A stretch of 64,000 bases of DNA from Raineyella sp034933565 (GTDB taxonomy: Bacteria; Actinomycetota; Actinomycetes; Propionibacteriales; Propionibacteriaceae), in contig NZ_JAYFNG010000027.1 in NCBI RefSeq assembly GCF_034933565.1, positions 1-64,000 on the forward strand. Direction: 5' to 3'. A program made the translations under genes and the position numbers. Below the pieces are notes generated by a model. The model ran no database searches. It was not told the DNA's origin and saw only the letters and a list, made by a program, of their open reading frames with translations. This document shows, in pieces, positions 43,260 through 51,384 of this stretch (position 1 is its first letter; every line of letters begins with the position of its first letter).

Positions 43260-44195
43260 TCAGCGCCAGGGGGCCAGGATCTCCTCCAGGTAGCGGCGCG
43301 CCCCGACCATCGCCGGGCCGTACCAGGTGATGCTGCGCCCGTCGAGGCAGACGCTCGGGACCGGATGCTCGCCGCCGCGGAAGACCTCGGGCCCGTCGTC
43401 GGGGCCGAACGCGTACGGCTCGTCGGGCAGCAGCACCAGATCGGCGGCGGCCCGGATGGCCGCGACGTCGACGTGCGGGTAGCGGTCGGCACCGCCGAAC
43501 GCGTTCGCGAAGCCGAGTCGCTCCAGCACGTCCGAGGTGTACGTACGCCCACCGACGACCATCCACGGATCACGCCAGATCGCGATGGCCACCGTGGGAC
43601 GCGATGCCGTCGGCTGCGGGCCGGTGGGCTCCGAGCCGGTCGGCTCCACGCCGACAGACTCCGGGCCGGTGGACTCCACGCCGACAGACTCCGAGCCAGC
43701 CGACTCCACGTCTGCAGACTCCGCGCCGGCATCGCCGGCGACAGCTGACCCGGTGTCGCCGGACGGGCCCCAGACCCGGGCCGCCTCCACCAGCCAGCCC
43801 GGCTCCCCGACGCCCAGCGCCGCCACGAACAGCCGTCGCATCGACGCGATGGCCTGGTCCACCGACTCGATCACCGTCACCCAGACCGGGATCCCCCGTT
43901 CCCGGAGGCGCTCCACATCGAGGCGGCGGTTCTCCTCCTGGTTGCACACCACGAGATCCGGCTCGAGGGCGGCGATCGCGGCCAGATCGGGGTTCTTGGT
44001 GCCGCGCACCCGGGCCACACGCAGGTCGGCCGGCCGGGTGCACCAATCCGTGGCACCGACCAGGCGCTCCGGGAGCGTCGTGGCGATCGCCTCGGTCAAC
44101 GACGGCACCAGCGAGACGATCCGGCGCGGCCCGTCGGCCGGCAGCGGCACCGGCGCGCCGAGGTCGTCGAGGAGCGTACGGGCCGCGACAGTCAT
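43260..44195 (-). CDS. Helical backbone metal receptor (BtuF-like cobalamin/Fe-chelate-binding protein)
   Basis: A 311-residue periplasmic-binding-type protein. RRIVSLVPSLTEAIATTLPE (about residues 24-43), VGATDWCTRPADL, VRGTKNPDLAAIAALEPDLV and CNQEENRR match the BtuF-type fold. No signal peptide or lipobox is visible, and no ABC permease is adjacent, so a transport role is doubtful; cytosolic members exist in actinobacteria. A repetitive S/T/E/G/V insert (43600-43740) interrupts the middle of the domain. The start at 44195 carries a leaderless TAGGCT box. Confidence 0.85.
   Translation of the reverse strand: MTVAARTLLDDLGAPVPLPADGPRRIVSLVPSLTEAIATTLPERLVGATDWCTRPADLRVARVRGTKNPDLAAIAALEPDLVVCNQEENRRLDVERLRERGIPVWVTVIESVDQAIASMRRLFVAALGVGEPGWLVEAARVWGPSGDTGSAVAGDAGAESADVESAGSESVGVESTGPESVGVEPTGSEPTGPQPTASRPTVAIAIWRDPWMVVGGRTYTSDVLERLGFANAFGGADRYPHVDVAAIRAAADLVLLPDEPYAFGPDDGPEVFRGGEHPVPSVCLDGRSITWYGPAMVGARRYLEEILAPWR
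43600..43740 (-). repeat. In-frame degenerate repeat insertion
   Basis: Units of about 15-30 bp built on CCGACAGACTCCGRGCC and GTGGACTCCACG encode runs such as GSESVGVESTGPESVGVEPT. The flanking protein sequence reads as a normal domain on both sides, so the repeat looks like an expansion in a surface loop. Confidence 0.8.
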
Positions 44196-44202
44196 GCCAC
44201 CG

Positions 44203-44208
44203 AGCCTA
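44203..44208 (-). promoter_or_regulatory. Leaderless-type -10 box TAGGCT
   Basis: On the minus strand TAGGCT ends 7 nt before the ATG at 44195. The rest of the 178-bp divergent gap contains GTGGCCGTGGCCGTGG and CAGCCGGCCCGGG repeats (44215-44295). Confidence 0.55.
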
Positions 44209-44373
44209 GTGACACCACCGTGATCCTGGGACCGTGATCGTGGGTCCGTGGCCGTGGCCGTGGTCGTGGGCAGCCGGCCCGGGCAGCCGGCCCGGTATGG
44301 CCGATGCGGCCGGGCAGCCCGGCCACGTCGGCGGTCGGCGGCAGGTCGGGCGCAGGTCGGCGACAATGGGCGC

Positions 44374-44673
44374 ATGCAGAGCACATCCGGCCCCCGCACC
44401 CCCGGCCAGGACCCGCAGGACACCCCGCCCGGCGCAGCCGACGACCCGATCAGCAGCGCGGCCGACGAGCAGACCATCAAGCTCGGCCAGTTCCTCAAGT
44501 GGGCCAACCTGGCGGAGTCCGGCGCCGAGGCCCGCGAACTGGTGCAGGGCGGCTACGTACGCGTCGACGGGGAGGTGGAGACCCGTCGCGGCCGGCACCT
44601 GCATGTCGGCCAGCAGGTGACCCTGGCCTACCCGGGCGAGGACGAGATCACTGTCGTCGTCGAGGACCTCTGA
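44374..44673 (+). CDS. S4 domain RNA-binding protein (YbcJ/YaaA-like)
   Basis: A 99-residue protein. A disordered Pro/Asp-rich N terminus (about 35 residues) is followed by a compact S4 domain: IKLGQFLKWANLAESGAEAR and VQGGYVRVDGEVETRRGRHL (about residues 39-80). Small S4 proteins bind structured RNA, often ribosomal. The ATG at 44374 has no Shine-Dalgarno; GACAAT lies 6 nt upstream, a near-fit to the leaderless motif. Divergent from the metal receptor. Confidence 0.9.
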   Translation: MQSTSGPRTPGQDPQDTPPGAADDPISSAADEQTIKLGQFLKWANLAESGAEARELVQGGYVRVDGEVETRRGRHLHVGQQVTLAYPGEDEITVVVEDL

Positions 44674-44747
44674 CCGCGGCGCGGACCGGACCCGGAGCCG
44701 GGCCCCGCACCCGGAACCGGAACTGAGCCCGGCCGGAGCCGGCAGAG

Positions 44748-45119
44748 CTATGCGTCGACGGAGCCGGCCTCGGTGGCGCCCGGCCGATCGGTCGCCTCGG
44801 CGGCCGCCAGGCTCTGGCCGGTGACGGCGATCGCCTCGTCCTCGTTGCCGAGCACACCGGTGCTGCGGATCCGGTCGACGTACTGCTTGGCCTCGGCCAG
44901 CCCCGCCCCGGTGCGCTCGCGGTAGAGCATCACGGCATCGATGTAGCTGCGGTGGACGAGTGCTTCCTGCACCGCCTCCCCCAGGGACTTCTCGCTGGCG
45001 TCGCGACCGGCACGCCCCAGCAGCCAGGCGACCTGCTGCTCCAGCTCGTAGACGCGGTCGCGCAGGCGCTCGATCTCGGCACGCACGTCGAACATCCCTT
45101 CGGGACCAGAAATCTCCAC
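44748..45119 (-). CDS. Hypothetical protein with coiled coil and L7/L12-like C-terminal motif
   Basis: A 123-residue protein from GTG 45119. An N-terminal coiled coil (VRAEIERLRDRVYELEQQVA, about residues 12-31) is followed by a helical segment with GAGLAEAKQYVDRIRSTG (about 70-87), resembling the GL-x-EAK-x-x-V motif of ribosomal protein L7/L12 C-terminal domains found in several actinobacterial hypothetical proteins. The tail is low-complexity. The start has a leaderless TAATGT box; a second ATG at 45095 with GAAGGG directly before it is an alternative. Function unknown. Confidence 0.75.
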   Translation of the reverse strand: MEISGPEGMFDVRAEIERLRDRVYELEQQVAWLLGRAGRDASEKSLGEAVQEALVHRSYIDAVMLYRERTGAGLAEAKQYVDRIRSTGVLGNEDEAIAVTGQSLAAAEATDRPGATEAGSVDA

Positions 45120-45125
45120 GGGCCC

Positions 45126-45131
45126 ACATTA
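45126..45131 (-). promoter_or_regulatory. Leaderless-type -10 box TAATGT (GTG start)
   Basis: On the minus strand TAATGT ends 6 nt before the GTG at 45119. Confidence 0.55.
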
Positions 45132-45264
45132 GAGGGGAGGGGTCCCCCTCGACACCCCTTCCGGCCGTGTCCGGCCGCGACGCTCGACCAGACACACACC
45201 CCGCTCACAGCTCACCCACAGGATTATTGGCCCCACCCATCGTTCGCCGTGGCAGTCTCTGACT

Positions 45265-45996
45265 ATGACCGACCGTTCCCACGGCACTCTGTCCCGTCCC
45301 GACGGCTCGCCCATCCGTATCCTCGCGGTGGACGACGAGCCGGCGCTGACCGAGCTGCTCTCGATGGCGATGCGCTACGAGGGCTGGGAGGTGTGGACCG
45401 CCGCCAGCGGTCAGGAGGCCGTACAGGTCGCCCACGAGATCCGCCCCGACGCGGCGGTCCTCGACATCATGCTCCCGGACTTCGACGGCCTCGAGGTGAT
45501 GCGCCGCATCCACGACGACCAGCCGGGCCTCCCGGTGATCTTCCTGACCGCCCGCGACGCCGTCGCCGACCGGATCGAGGGCCTCACCAGCGGCGCCGAC
45601 GACTACGTCACCAAGCCGTTCAGCCTCGAGGAGGTGATCGCCCGGCTGCGCGCCCTGCTGCGCCGGACCGGCGCCTCGCAGGCGCTGAACGCCTCCACCC
45701 TCGTCGTCGGGGACCTGACCCTGGACGAGGACTCCCACGAGGTCACCCGCGGGGGCGACTCGATCCACCTCACCGCCACCGAGTTCGAGCTGCTCCGCTA
45801 TCTGATGCACAACCCGCGCCGGGTGCTGAGCAAGGCGCAGATCCTCGACCGGGTCTGGAACTACGACTTCGGCGGCCAGGCGAACATCGTCGAGCTCTAC
45901 ATCTCCTACCTGCGCAAGAAGATCGATGTCGGGCGCCAGCCGATGATCCACACCCTGCGCGGCGCGGGGTACATGCTGCGCCCGGCCGACGAGTGA
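45265..45996 (+). CDS. OmpR/PhoB-type response regulator
   Basis: A 243-residue regulator with an N-terminal receiver (ILAVDDEPALTELL; phospho-acceptor Asp67 in AVLDIMLPD) and a C-terminal winged helix (from about residue 145; LTATEFELLRYLMHNPRRVL and VELYISYLRKKID). It resembles TrcR/TcrA-type actinobacterial regulators. The ATG lacks a good ribosome site; CAGTCT is 6 nt upstream. A histidine kinase follows after 64 bp. The signal is unknown. Confidence 0.94.
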   Translation: MTDRSHGTLSRPDGSPIRILAVDDEPALTELLSMAMRYEGWEVWTAASGQEAVQVAHEIRPDAAVLDIMLPDFDGLEVMRRIHDDQPGLPVIFLTARDAVADRIEGLTSGADDYVTKPFSLEEVIARLRALLRRTGASQALNASTLVVGDLTLDEDSHEVTRGGDSIHLTATEFELLRYLMHNPRRVLSKAQILDRVWNYDFGGQANIVELYISYLRKKIDVGRQPMIHTLRGAGYMLRPADE

Positions 45997-46036
45997 CCGG
46001 GCAGATGAGCGACCGGACCCGTGACCGGGCAGATGA
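45993..46036 (+). repeat. 16-bp direct repeat between regulator and kinase
   Basis: GTGACCGGGCAGATGA occurs at 45993-46008 and 46021-46036, the first overlapping the regulator stop codon; a third diverged copy lies near 46044. Confidence 0.85.
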
Positions 46037-46060
46037 CTGAGCACATGACCGGGTCGAGGG

Positions 46061-47719
46061 GTGAGGGGCCGAAGAGCGACCGGGCCGATGGGTGACCGGC
46101 CGGCCCGGGCCCTGGAGGACACCGGCAGCCACCGGCTGGCCGTCACGCTCCCCGCCCGCGGCACCCTGGCCCGCCAGCTGGTGGTGCAGGTCAGCGTCAT
46201 CATCGCGCTGGTCGCCATCACTCTCGGCCTGGTCACGACGATCGTCGCCCAGCGCGTGCTGATGCGCCAGCTCGACGACCGCCTCGCCGGCGTGCTGACC
46301 CGCCAGCAGAACGCCGTCAACAATCCCGGCCAGGGCTACCCCGGCGGGGTGGACCTGCCCGGTCAGCCGATCGGCACCGTGGTCGTCGTCGTGCCGCCGA
46401 CCAAGATCGCCCAGCAGGGCATGCTCACCCCGGAGGGCATCCGGCCGGTCCCGAGCGAGGCGGCACTGGTCGCGCTCTCCGCCGTGGCGCCGGACTCCGG
46501 GGCCCACAGCCTCGTCCTGGACCAGCTCGGCCCCTACCGGGCGATGGCCGTCACCGATCACCGCGATGTGGTGGTCGTGGGTCTCCCGCTGACCGAGACG
46601 CGGTCGGCGGTGATCAAACTGGTCTGGACCGTCGCGATCCTGTCCGTCCTGGCCACCGCGGCGAGCGTGATCACCGTCTACGTCGTCGTGGTGCGCAAGA
46701 CGCGGCCGCTGACCGACCTGGCCGCGGTCGCGCGCGAGGTCTCCGCCATGCCGCTGGAACACGGCAACGTCGACCTGGGGCTGCGGGTCCCGGCGCCGCG
46801 CTACGCCCACGCCGCCGAGGTGGCCGAGGTGGGCGACGCCTTCAACCAGATGCTGGGTCACGTCGAGTCCGCCCTGCAGGCCCGCCAGATCTCGGAGTCC
46901 AAGGTCCGCCGGTTCGTCGCCGATGCGTCCCACGAGTTGCGCACCCCGCTCGCGGCGATCCGCGGCTATGCCGAGCTCACCCGGCGCGGGCGGGCGACCA
47001 TGCCCGCCCAGATCGCGCACTTCCTGGACCGGATCGATGCCGAGGCCGAGCGGATGTCCGGCCTCGTCGAGGACCTGTTGCTGCTGGCCCGGCTGGAGAA
47101 CCAGGTCGCACCGGAGGTCGAGCCGGTCGATCTCACCGAGATCGTCGTCAACGCCGTGACCGACGCCCAGGCGGCCGGCCCCGACCACCGCTGGTCGCTG
47201 GACGTCCCGACCGACCCGGTGACGGTGATCGGCGACCACCGCCGGCTGCACCAGGTGGTGGCCAATCTGCTGGCGAACGCCCGGACGCACACTCCGCCCG
47301 GCACCCGGGTGATGACCCGGGTGACGGTCGCCGCGGCACCCCCGATGATCGGGACACAGGCCCGGACCGCGGCGTTCGGGGAGCCGTCCCCCGGGACCGT
47401 ACGCGAGGCGGTGCTCACCGTGCACGACAACGGGCCGGGGATCCCCAACGCGATGATCAAACAGGTCTTCGACCGGTTCGTCCGGGCCGACTCCTCACGC
47501 GCCCGGATCCGGGACGCCTCGGCGGCGCACAACGGTGGTAGCACCGGCCTGGGCCTGTCGATCGTGGCCGCCGTCGTCGCCGCGCACGGCGGGCAGGTCA
47601 CGGTGACCTCCCGCTGTGCCGAGGACCTGTCCGGCCCGGCGGCCCAGCATCCCGACACCTGGACGACCTTCACCGTACGGCTCCCGCTGGCCCCGGTGCC
47701 GCGTCCGACTCCGGCCTGA
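46061..47719 (+). CDS. Sensor histidine kinase
   Basis: A 552-residue membrane kinase, partner of the upstream response regulator. TM1 is at about residues 40-62 and TM2 at about 186-212, with an extracytoplasmic sensor of about 120 residues between. HAMP follows, then the H box FVADASHELRTPLAAIRGYA with phospho-acceptor His291, the N box VVANLLANARTH, and the ATP lid DNGPGIP and STGLGLSIVAAVVAAHGG. The start is uncertain: GTG 46061 (GAGGGG just upstream) or ATG 46088; the mature domains are unaffected. Confidence 0.93.
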   Translation: MRGRRATGPMGDRPARALEDTGSHRLAVTLPARGTLARQLVVQVSVIIALVAITLGLVTTIVAQRVLMRQLDDRLAGVLTRQQNAVNNPGQGYPGGVDLPGQPIGTVVVVVPPTKIAQQGMLTPEGIRPVPSEAALVALSAVAPDSGAHSLVLDQLGPYRAMAVTDHRDVVVVGLPLTETRSAVIKLVWTVAILSVLATAASVITVYVVVVRKTRPLTDLAAVAREVSAMPLEHGNVDLGLRVPAPRYAHAAEVAEVGDAFNQMLGHVESALQARQISESKVRRFVADASHELRTPLAAIRGYAELTRRGRATMPAQIAHFLDRIDAEAERMSGLVEDLLLLARLENQVAPEVEPVDLTEIVVNAVTDAQAAGPDHRWSLDVPTDPVTVIGDHRRLHQVVANLLANARTHTPPGTRVMTRVTVAAAPPMIGTQARTAAFGEPSPGTVREAVLTVHDNGPGIPNAMIKQVFDRFVRADSSRARIRDASAAHNGGSTGLGLSIVAAVVAAHGGQVTVTSRCAEDLSGPAAQHPDTWTTFTVRLPLAPVPRPTPA

Positions 47720-47805
47720 TCGCTGGGCACGGGGCGGCGCCCGGATCCGGATCGACAGGCCGGGCCGGGCACCCGTCGGCCCGACGGCCCCGATGGGCCG
47801 AGCGG

Positions 47806-48747
47806 CTACTCCGCTGCCGGTGCGGCTCCGGGCGCCGCGTCCGGCGGGGCCTGCTGCTCGAGCCGGTGCTGTTCGGCGGCGATGTTGGTGTGCGCCGGAT
47901 CGGTCCACCAGGCCCGCGCGGGTCGCGTACGGTACAGCGGGTCCAGACCGTCCAGGTGCTGCAGCACGGCGAGGCGGCCGCGGCGGAAGTCCTCGGCCGA
48001 CACCCGCTGGTACTCCGCCCGGACCTGCCGGGAGTACTCCAGGTAGCGGGCGTCGTCGGCACCGAGGATGGCAAGGTCCGCATCGACCAGGACGTTGCCG
48101 GCCGGGTCGTCGTCCGCCGGGGTGTGGTCGGCGGTGAGCCGCACCAGCCGGGCCACCTCGGCGACCTCGGCGGCCGGGACGAGCCCGTCGAGCGACCGTT
48201 CGGCGAGCTGGGCCGAGGCCTCCTCGTCCTCCCCCGGGCGGCACTCGTACACGGCGTCGTGGAACCAGGCGGCCAGCCGGAGCGTACGTCCCGGGTCGGC
48301 GCCGTGGCGCAGGTCGGCGACCAGCCCGTCCATCGCCTGCTGCAACTCGGCCAGGTGCTGCGGGGTGTGGTAGCGCCGATGCGGCTGGGACCAGCGGTCC
48401 AGCAGCTCCTCGCCGAGATCGACGGCGTGCGGCAGCAGGGCGGCCCAGCCGGCCCGGAGCCGGTCGTCGCGGCGTCGGGCGGCGGCCAGCACCTGCGGCT
48501 TGGGCCGGCGCAGCCGGGCCCGACGCAGGGCCCGGACCACCTCGGTCGGGCTGACCTCGCGCGCCCCGGCGGCCACGGCGGCCGGATAGTGCGAGGCCGG
48601 CAGGTCGTAGTGGTCGCGGTCGAAGGCCCGCGCGGACACACCGATCCGGTCGGCGAAGGCGTGCAGCTCGGCCAACGAGGTGTCGGACACCAGGTGGGAG
48701 AACATCGTGCCGTGGGCGGGCCACAGCGGCGGGTCGACGAGGAGCAT
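47806..48747 (-). CDS. DUF4031-HD domain fusion protein
   Basis: A 313-residue protein. Residues 1-85 (MLLVDPPLWPAHGTMFSHLV and DRDHYDLPASHYPAAVAAGA) match DUF4031. Residues about 120-260 look like the predicted metal-dependent HD phosphohydrolases of COG4339: YHTPQHLAELQQAM, then LAAWFHDAVYE with the HD pair, EDEEASAQLAERSL and a downstream LTADHTP. The tail is Ala/Pro-rich. The ATG at 48747 (AGGA 8 nt upstream) restores the family start; an upstream in-frame start is rejected. A nucleotide hydrolase role is plausible but not shown. Confidence 0.85.
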   Translation of the reverse strand: MLLVDPPLWPAHGTMFSHLVSDTSLAELHAFADRIGVSARAFDRDHYDLPASHYPAAVAAGAREVSPTEVVRALRRARLRRPKPQVLAAARRRDDRLRAGWAALLPHAVDLGEELLDRWSQPHRRYHTPQHLAELQQAMDGLVADLRHGADPGRTLRLAAWFHDAVYECRPGEDEEASAQLAERSLDGLVPAAEVAEVARLVRLTADHTPADDDPAGNVLVDADLAILGADDARYLEYSRQVRAEYQRVSAEDFRRGRLAVLQHLDGLDPLYRTRPARAWWTDPAHTNIAAEQHRLEQQAPPDAAPGAAPAAE

Positions 48748-48836
48748 CGGATTCCTGCGGGTCAGGGTCGGGAGATACGTACGGGCTGGCGCCAACCTAC
48801 CCGCCCGGTGTCGGAGGCGTGTGCGACGCTGATGGC

Positions 48837-49499
48837 ATGGAGCTGACCCGGATCACCCTGGCACGGATGATCGACCACACCCTGCTGTCCCCCACCGCCA
48901 CCGACGCCGATGTGGCCGCGGCGGTCGAAGAGGCCGCCCGACTGGGCACCTGGTCGGTCTGCGTGTCGCCCGCCCGCCTCCCGTTGGCCGTCCTGCCGCC
49001 GCAGCTGCACCTGGCCGCCGTCGCCGGGTTCCCCTCGGGCCAGCACACCCCGCAGGTCAAGGCGACCGAGGCCGCCGCGGCGGTGGCCGCCGGCGCCGAC
49101 GAGATCGACATGGTGATCGACATCGGCCGGCTGCTGGCGGGCGACGAGGCGCACACCGAGAAGGAGGTCCGGGCCGTCCGGGAGGCGGTGCCGGCCCCGG
49201 TCGTGCTGAAGGTGATCCTGGAGACCGCCGCCCTGCCCGACGAGCGGATCGTCGCCGCCTGCGCCGCCTGCGAGCGGGCCGGGGCCGACCTCGTCAAGAC
49301 ATCCACCGGCTTCCACCCCAGCGGCGGGGCGACCGTCCACGCGGTCGAGGTGATCCGGGCGGCGGTCGGCGATCGGCTCGGCATCAAGGCCTCGGGCGGC
49401 ATCCGCGACTACCCGACCGCCCTCGCCCTGGTCGAGGCCGGCGCCACCCGACTGGGGCTGTCCCGCAGCCGAGCGGTGCTGGCCGGCGCCGCCGGCTGA
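48837..49499 (+). CDS. deoC: Deoxyribose-phosphate aldolase
   Basis: A 220-residue class I aldolase that splits 2-deoxyribose 5-phosphate into glyceraldehyde 3-phosphate and acetaldehyde. Catalytic residues are visible: Asp92 (DEIDMVIDIG), Schiff-base Lys154 (LVKTSTGFHPSGGAT) and Lys184 (LGIKASGGIRDY). Length is normal. The ATG at 48837 is chosen; a GTG at 48819 abuts GGAGGC too closely. GACGCT lies 6 nt before the ATG. It converges with the TauE/SafE gene, only 4 bp apart. No other deoxynucleoside catabolic gene is adjacent. Confidence 0.95.
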   Translation: MELTRITLARMIDHTLLSPTATDADVAAAVEEAARLGTWSVCVSPARLPLAVLPPQLHLAAVAGFPSGQHTPQVKATEAAAAVAAGADEIDMVIDIGRLLAGDEAHTEKEVRAVREAVPAPVVLKVILETAALPDERIVAACAACERAGADLVKTSTGFHPSGGATVHAVEVIRAAVGDRLGIKASGGIRDYPTALALVEAGATRLGLSRSRAVLAGAAG

Positions 49500-49503
49500 G
49501 CCG

Positions 49504-50328
49504 TCAGCTGAACCAGACCAGCTTCACCACCGCCACCACGCTGACCAGCACGATGAAGACCCGCAGCAGGGTCGGCGACAGCCGGCGGCCGATCCGGGCG
49601 CCCAGCCAGCCGCCGCCGAGCGCGCCGACGGCGAGCAGCCCGGCGACCTCCCAGCGCACCTGGTGCCAGGCGACGACGAGGAAGACCAGGGCGGCGAGGA
49701 AGTTCGCCGCCGGGGCGAGGATGTTCTTCACCACGTTGATCCGCAGCAGCGACAGCCCGGTCAGGGCGCTGAGCAGGCCGATCAGCAAGACCCCTTGCGC
49801 GGCACCGAAGTAGCCGCCGTACATGCCGGTGAACAGCGCGCCGACCATCAGCCCGCTGCGGCGCCCGCCGGTCAGCTCGGCGTCCGCGTGGTGGGCCCCG
49901 ATCCAGCTGTTGATCCGTCGCCCGAAGATCACCAGCAGGGCGGCGAGGACGATCAGCACCGGCACGATCGCGGCGAACGCCTGCGGCGGCAGCACCAGCA
50001 GCAGGCCGGCGCCCACAGCCGACCCGAGCAGCTGCAGCGGCAGCATCAGCCGGACGACCGGCCCGACCGCAGGCATCTCCTGCCGGGCGCCCTGCGCGGC
50101 GGTGAGACCGCTGAAGCTCAGGCCGAGGCTGTTGGAGATGTTCGCGGCCACCGGCGGGTAGCCGAGGAACAGCAGGGTCGGGAAGGTGATCAACGTCCCC
50201 GACCCGACCACGGTGTTGATGGTGCCCGCGGCGAGGCCGGCCGCGACGATCACGATCATTTCGAGGGGCGACACCGGGCCACGGTAGACCGGCAGGGAGT
50301 CATCGTCTACGACGTTATGTAGACTCAT
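49504..50328 (-). CDS. TauE/SafE (TSUP) family permease
   Basis: A 274-residue, eight-helix membrane protein. The start of each repeat is characteristic: EMIVIVAAGLAAGTINTVVG with SGTLITFPTLLFLGYPP, and GALFTGMYGGYFGAAQGVLL with LRINVVKNI. Members move sulfite, sulfoacetate or other small anions; specificity cannot be assigned. The start is not certain: the ATG at 50328 lies in frame just before conserved sequence, and the following codons contain an inverted repeat. It is divergent from the B12-riboswitch operon. Confidence 0.88.
   Translation of the reverse strand: MSLHNVVDDDSLPVYRGPVSPLEMIVIVAAGLAAGTINTVVGSGTLITFPTLLFLGYPPVAANISNSLGLSFSGLTAAQGARQEMPAVGPVVRLMLPLQLLGSAVGAGLLLVLPPQAFAAIVPVLIVLAALLVIFGRRINSWIGAHHADAELTGGRRSGLMVGALFTGMYGGYFGAAQGVLLIGLLSALTGLSLLRINVVKNILAPAANFLAALVFLVVAWHQVRWEVAGLLAVGALGGGWLGARIGRRLSPTLLRVFIVLVSVVAVVKLVWFS
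50305..50324. promoter_or_regulatory. Inverted repeat GTCTAC-N8-GTAGAC at the TauE/SafE start
   Basis: A perfect 6-bp dyad in the first codons of the permease gene, and just upstream of the riboswitch on the other strand. TAGACT (50320-50325) could be the -10 box for the riboswitch transcript, so the dyad may control either gene. Confidence 0.4.
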
Positions 50329-50329
50329 C

Positions 50330-50458
50330 ACCCGGAAGTCCCACTGCCCGGGAAAGCCGGTCGAATGCCGGCGCTGACCCGCAACCGTAGGCCCCACCAC
50401 CGGATCCCGGCGACGACGCTGCCGGCGGCACCGGGGCGAGCCGGATGACCGGACCGTG
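50330..50458 (+). ncRNA. Cobalamin riboswitch
   Basis: The conserved core is recognisable: GGGAAAGCCGGTCGAATGCC at 50350-50369, then GCGCTGACCCGCAACCGT (50371-50388), and a B12 box GCGAGCCGGATGACC at 50436-50450. These correspond to the GGGAA-GGTGAA-CCGGxGCTGCCCCGCAACTGT and GAGCCxGGAxACC elements of known AdoCbl aptamers. It precedes a secreted protein and an ECF transporter operon by about 80 nt, so the operon is expected to be shut off when cobalamin is plentiful. Boundaries are approximate. Confidence 0.9.
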
Positions 50459-50540
50459 GGCTGCTCATGAACTCGTCGTGGACTGCGAGAGAGCCGGCCG
50501 TCCTGGCCTGCGCGCATCCACATCGTCGCCAGGAGGCCCG

Positions 50541-51230
50541 ATGTCCGTACGTCATCCCTCGTCCCTGCGTCGCTGGGTGCTTGTCGCACTCGCCGCGCTC
50601 GCCCTGCTGGTCGCCCCGTTCGGCACCGGTGTGGCACGCGCCGAGGACGGCTACCGGTTCTGGGGCTTCTACCAGGTCGACAACGGCCAGTGGGCCTTCG
50701 CCCAGGGCTCCCCGGGCACCACGGATCCGGCCGACGGGTCGGTGCAGGGGTGGCGCTACGCCGTGGCCGGCATGACGACCAGCCGCCCGCCGCGGACCGG
50801 CCCCGACTTCAACGGGATCTGCGGCAAGGTGCATCCGGTCGACGGGCAGAAGCGGGTCGCCGTGGTCATCGACCCGGGCACCGCCGAGGACGCCCCGCGC
50901 GGCTCGGCCCCGGGCACGGTGACCGCGACCTGCGTCGTCGCCCCGACCACCGCGACCGCCACCCAGGTGCTGCAGACCGCCACCACCGTCCGGGCCGACT
51001 CCGCCGGGATGATCTGCGGCGTCGCCGGCTACCCGGCCAACGGCTGTGGCGACCCGGTCGCCGACATCAACGTGCCGGCCACCGATCCCGGCGTCGTCGC
51101 CGAGCTGACCGCGCCGGCCGGCAATGTCGCCAAGGGCACCCCGGTCTGGGCCTGGATCGTGGTCGGCGGCATCGTCGTCGTCCTGGCCGGTGCCGGCATC
51201 GTCGTCGCCCGCAAGCGGCGTACGGCCTGA
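50541..51230 (+). CDS. SCO2322-like secreted, membrane-anchored protein
   Basis: A 229-residue protein with a Sec signal peptide (residues 1-33, cleavage after VARA), an exported domain starting EDGYRFWGFYQVDNGQWAFA, and a C-terminal membrane anchor VWAWIVVGGIVVVLAGAGIV followed by ARKRR. Similar proteins sit before ECF transporters in Streptomyces (SCO2322 neighbourhood). AGGAGG at 50531-50536 fixes the start. First gene after the cobalamin riboswitch; a surface capture or accessory role in B12 uptake is inferred. Confidence 0.85.
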   Translation: MSVRHPSSLRRWVLVALAALALLVAPFGTGVARAEDGYRFWGFYQVDNGQWAFAQGSPGTTDPADGSVQGWRYAVAGMTTSRPPRTGPDFNGICGKVHPVDGQKRVAVVIDPGTAEDAPRGSAPGTVTATCVVAPTTATATQVLQTATTVRADSAGMICGVAGYPANGCGDPVADINVPATDPGVVAELTAPAGNVAKGTPVWAWIVVGGIVVVLAGAGIVVARKRRTA

Positions 51231-51244
51231 CGCCCGGGTCCGCG

Positions 51245-51380
51245 GACACGATCACGACAGCCACGATCACGACACCCAGCGCCACGGCCGCGACCCCCGC
51301 GCCACGCACCGCCACGATCACGACCCCAGCGGCCGCGACACGCGCCACCCCAGCCACCACCAGCACCCGTCAGGACACCT
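51245..51380 (+). repeat. CACGATCACGAC repeat region
   Basis: Several copies of CACGATCACGAC and CCGCGACCC-type units fill the gap between the secreted protein and the ECF T gene. It is open in the frame of the T gene and would encode about 45 residues with 13 histidines. Confidence 0.75.
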
Positions 51381-51384
51381 GCCC

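Noticed and set aside
42032..43732. A long minus-strand frame joining the alcohol dehydrogenase to upstream sequence
   Set aside because: The extra N-terminal part covers the start of the metal-receptor gene in another frame and a repeat; AGGAGG supports the ATG at 43072.
46088..46090. ATG as the start of the histidine kinase
   Set aside because: Possible, but no ribosome site lies close; GTG 46061 has a purine-rich stretch. Left open in the feature text.
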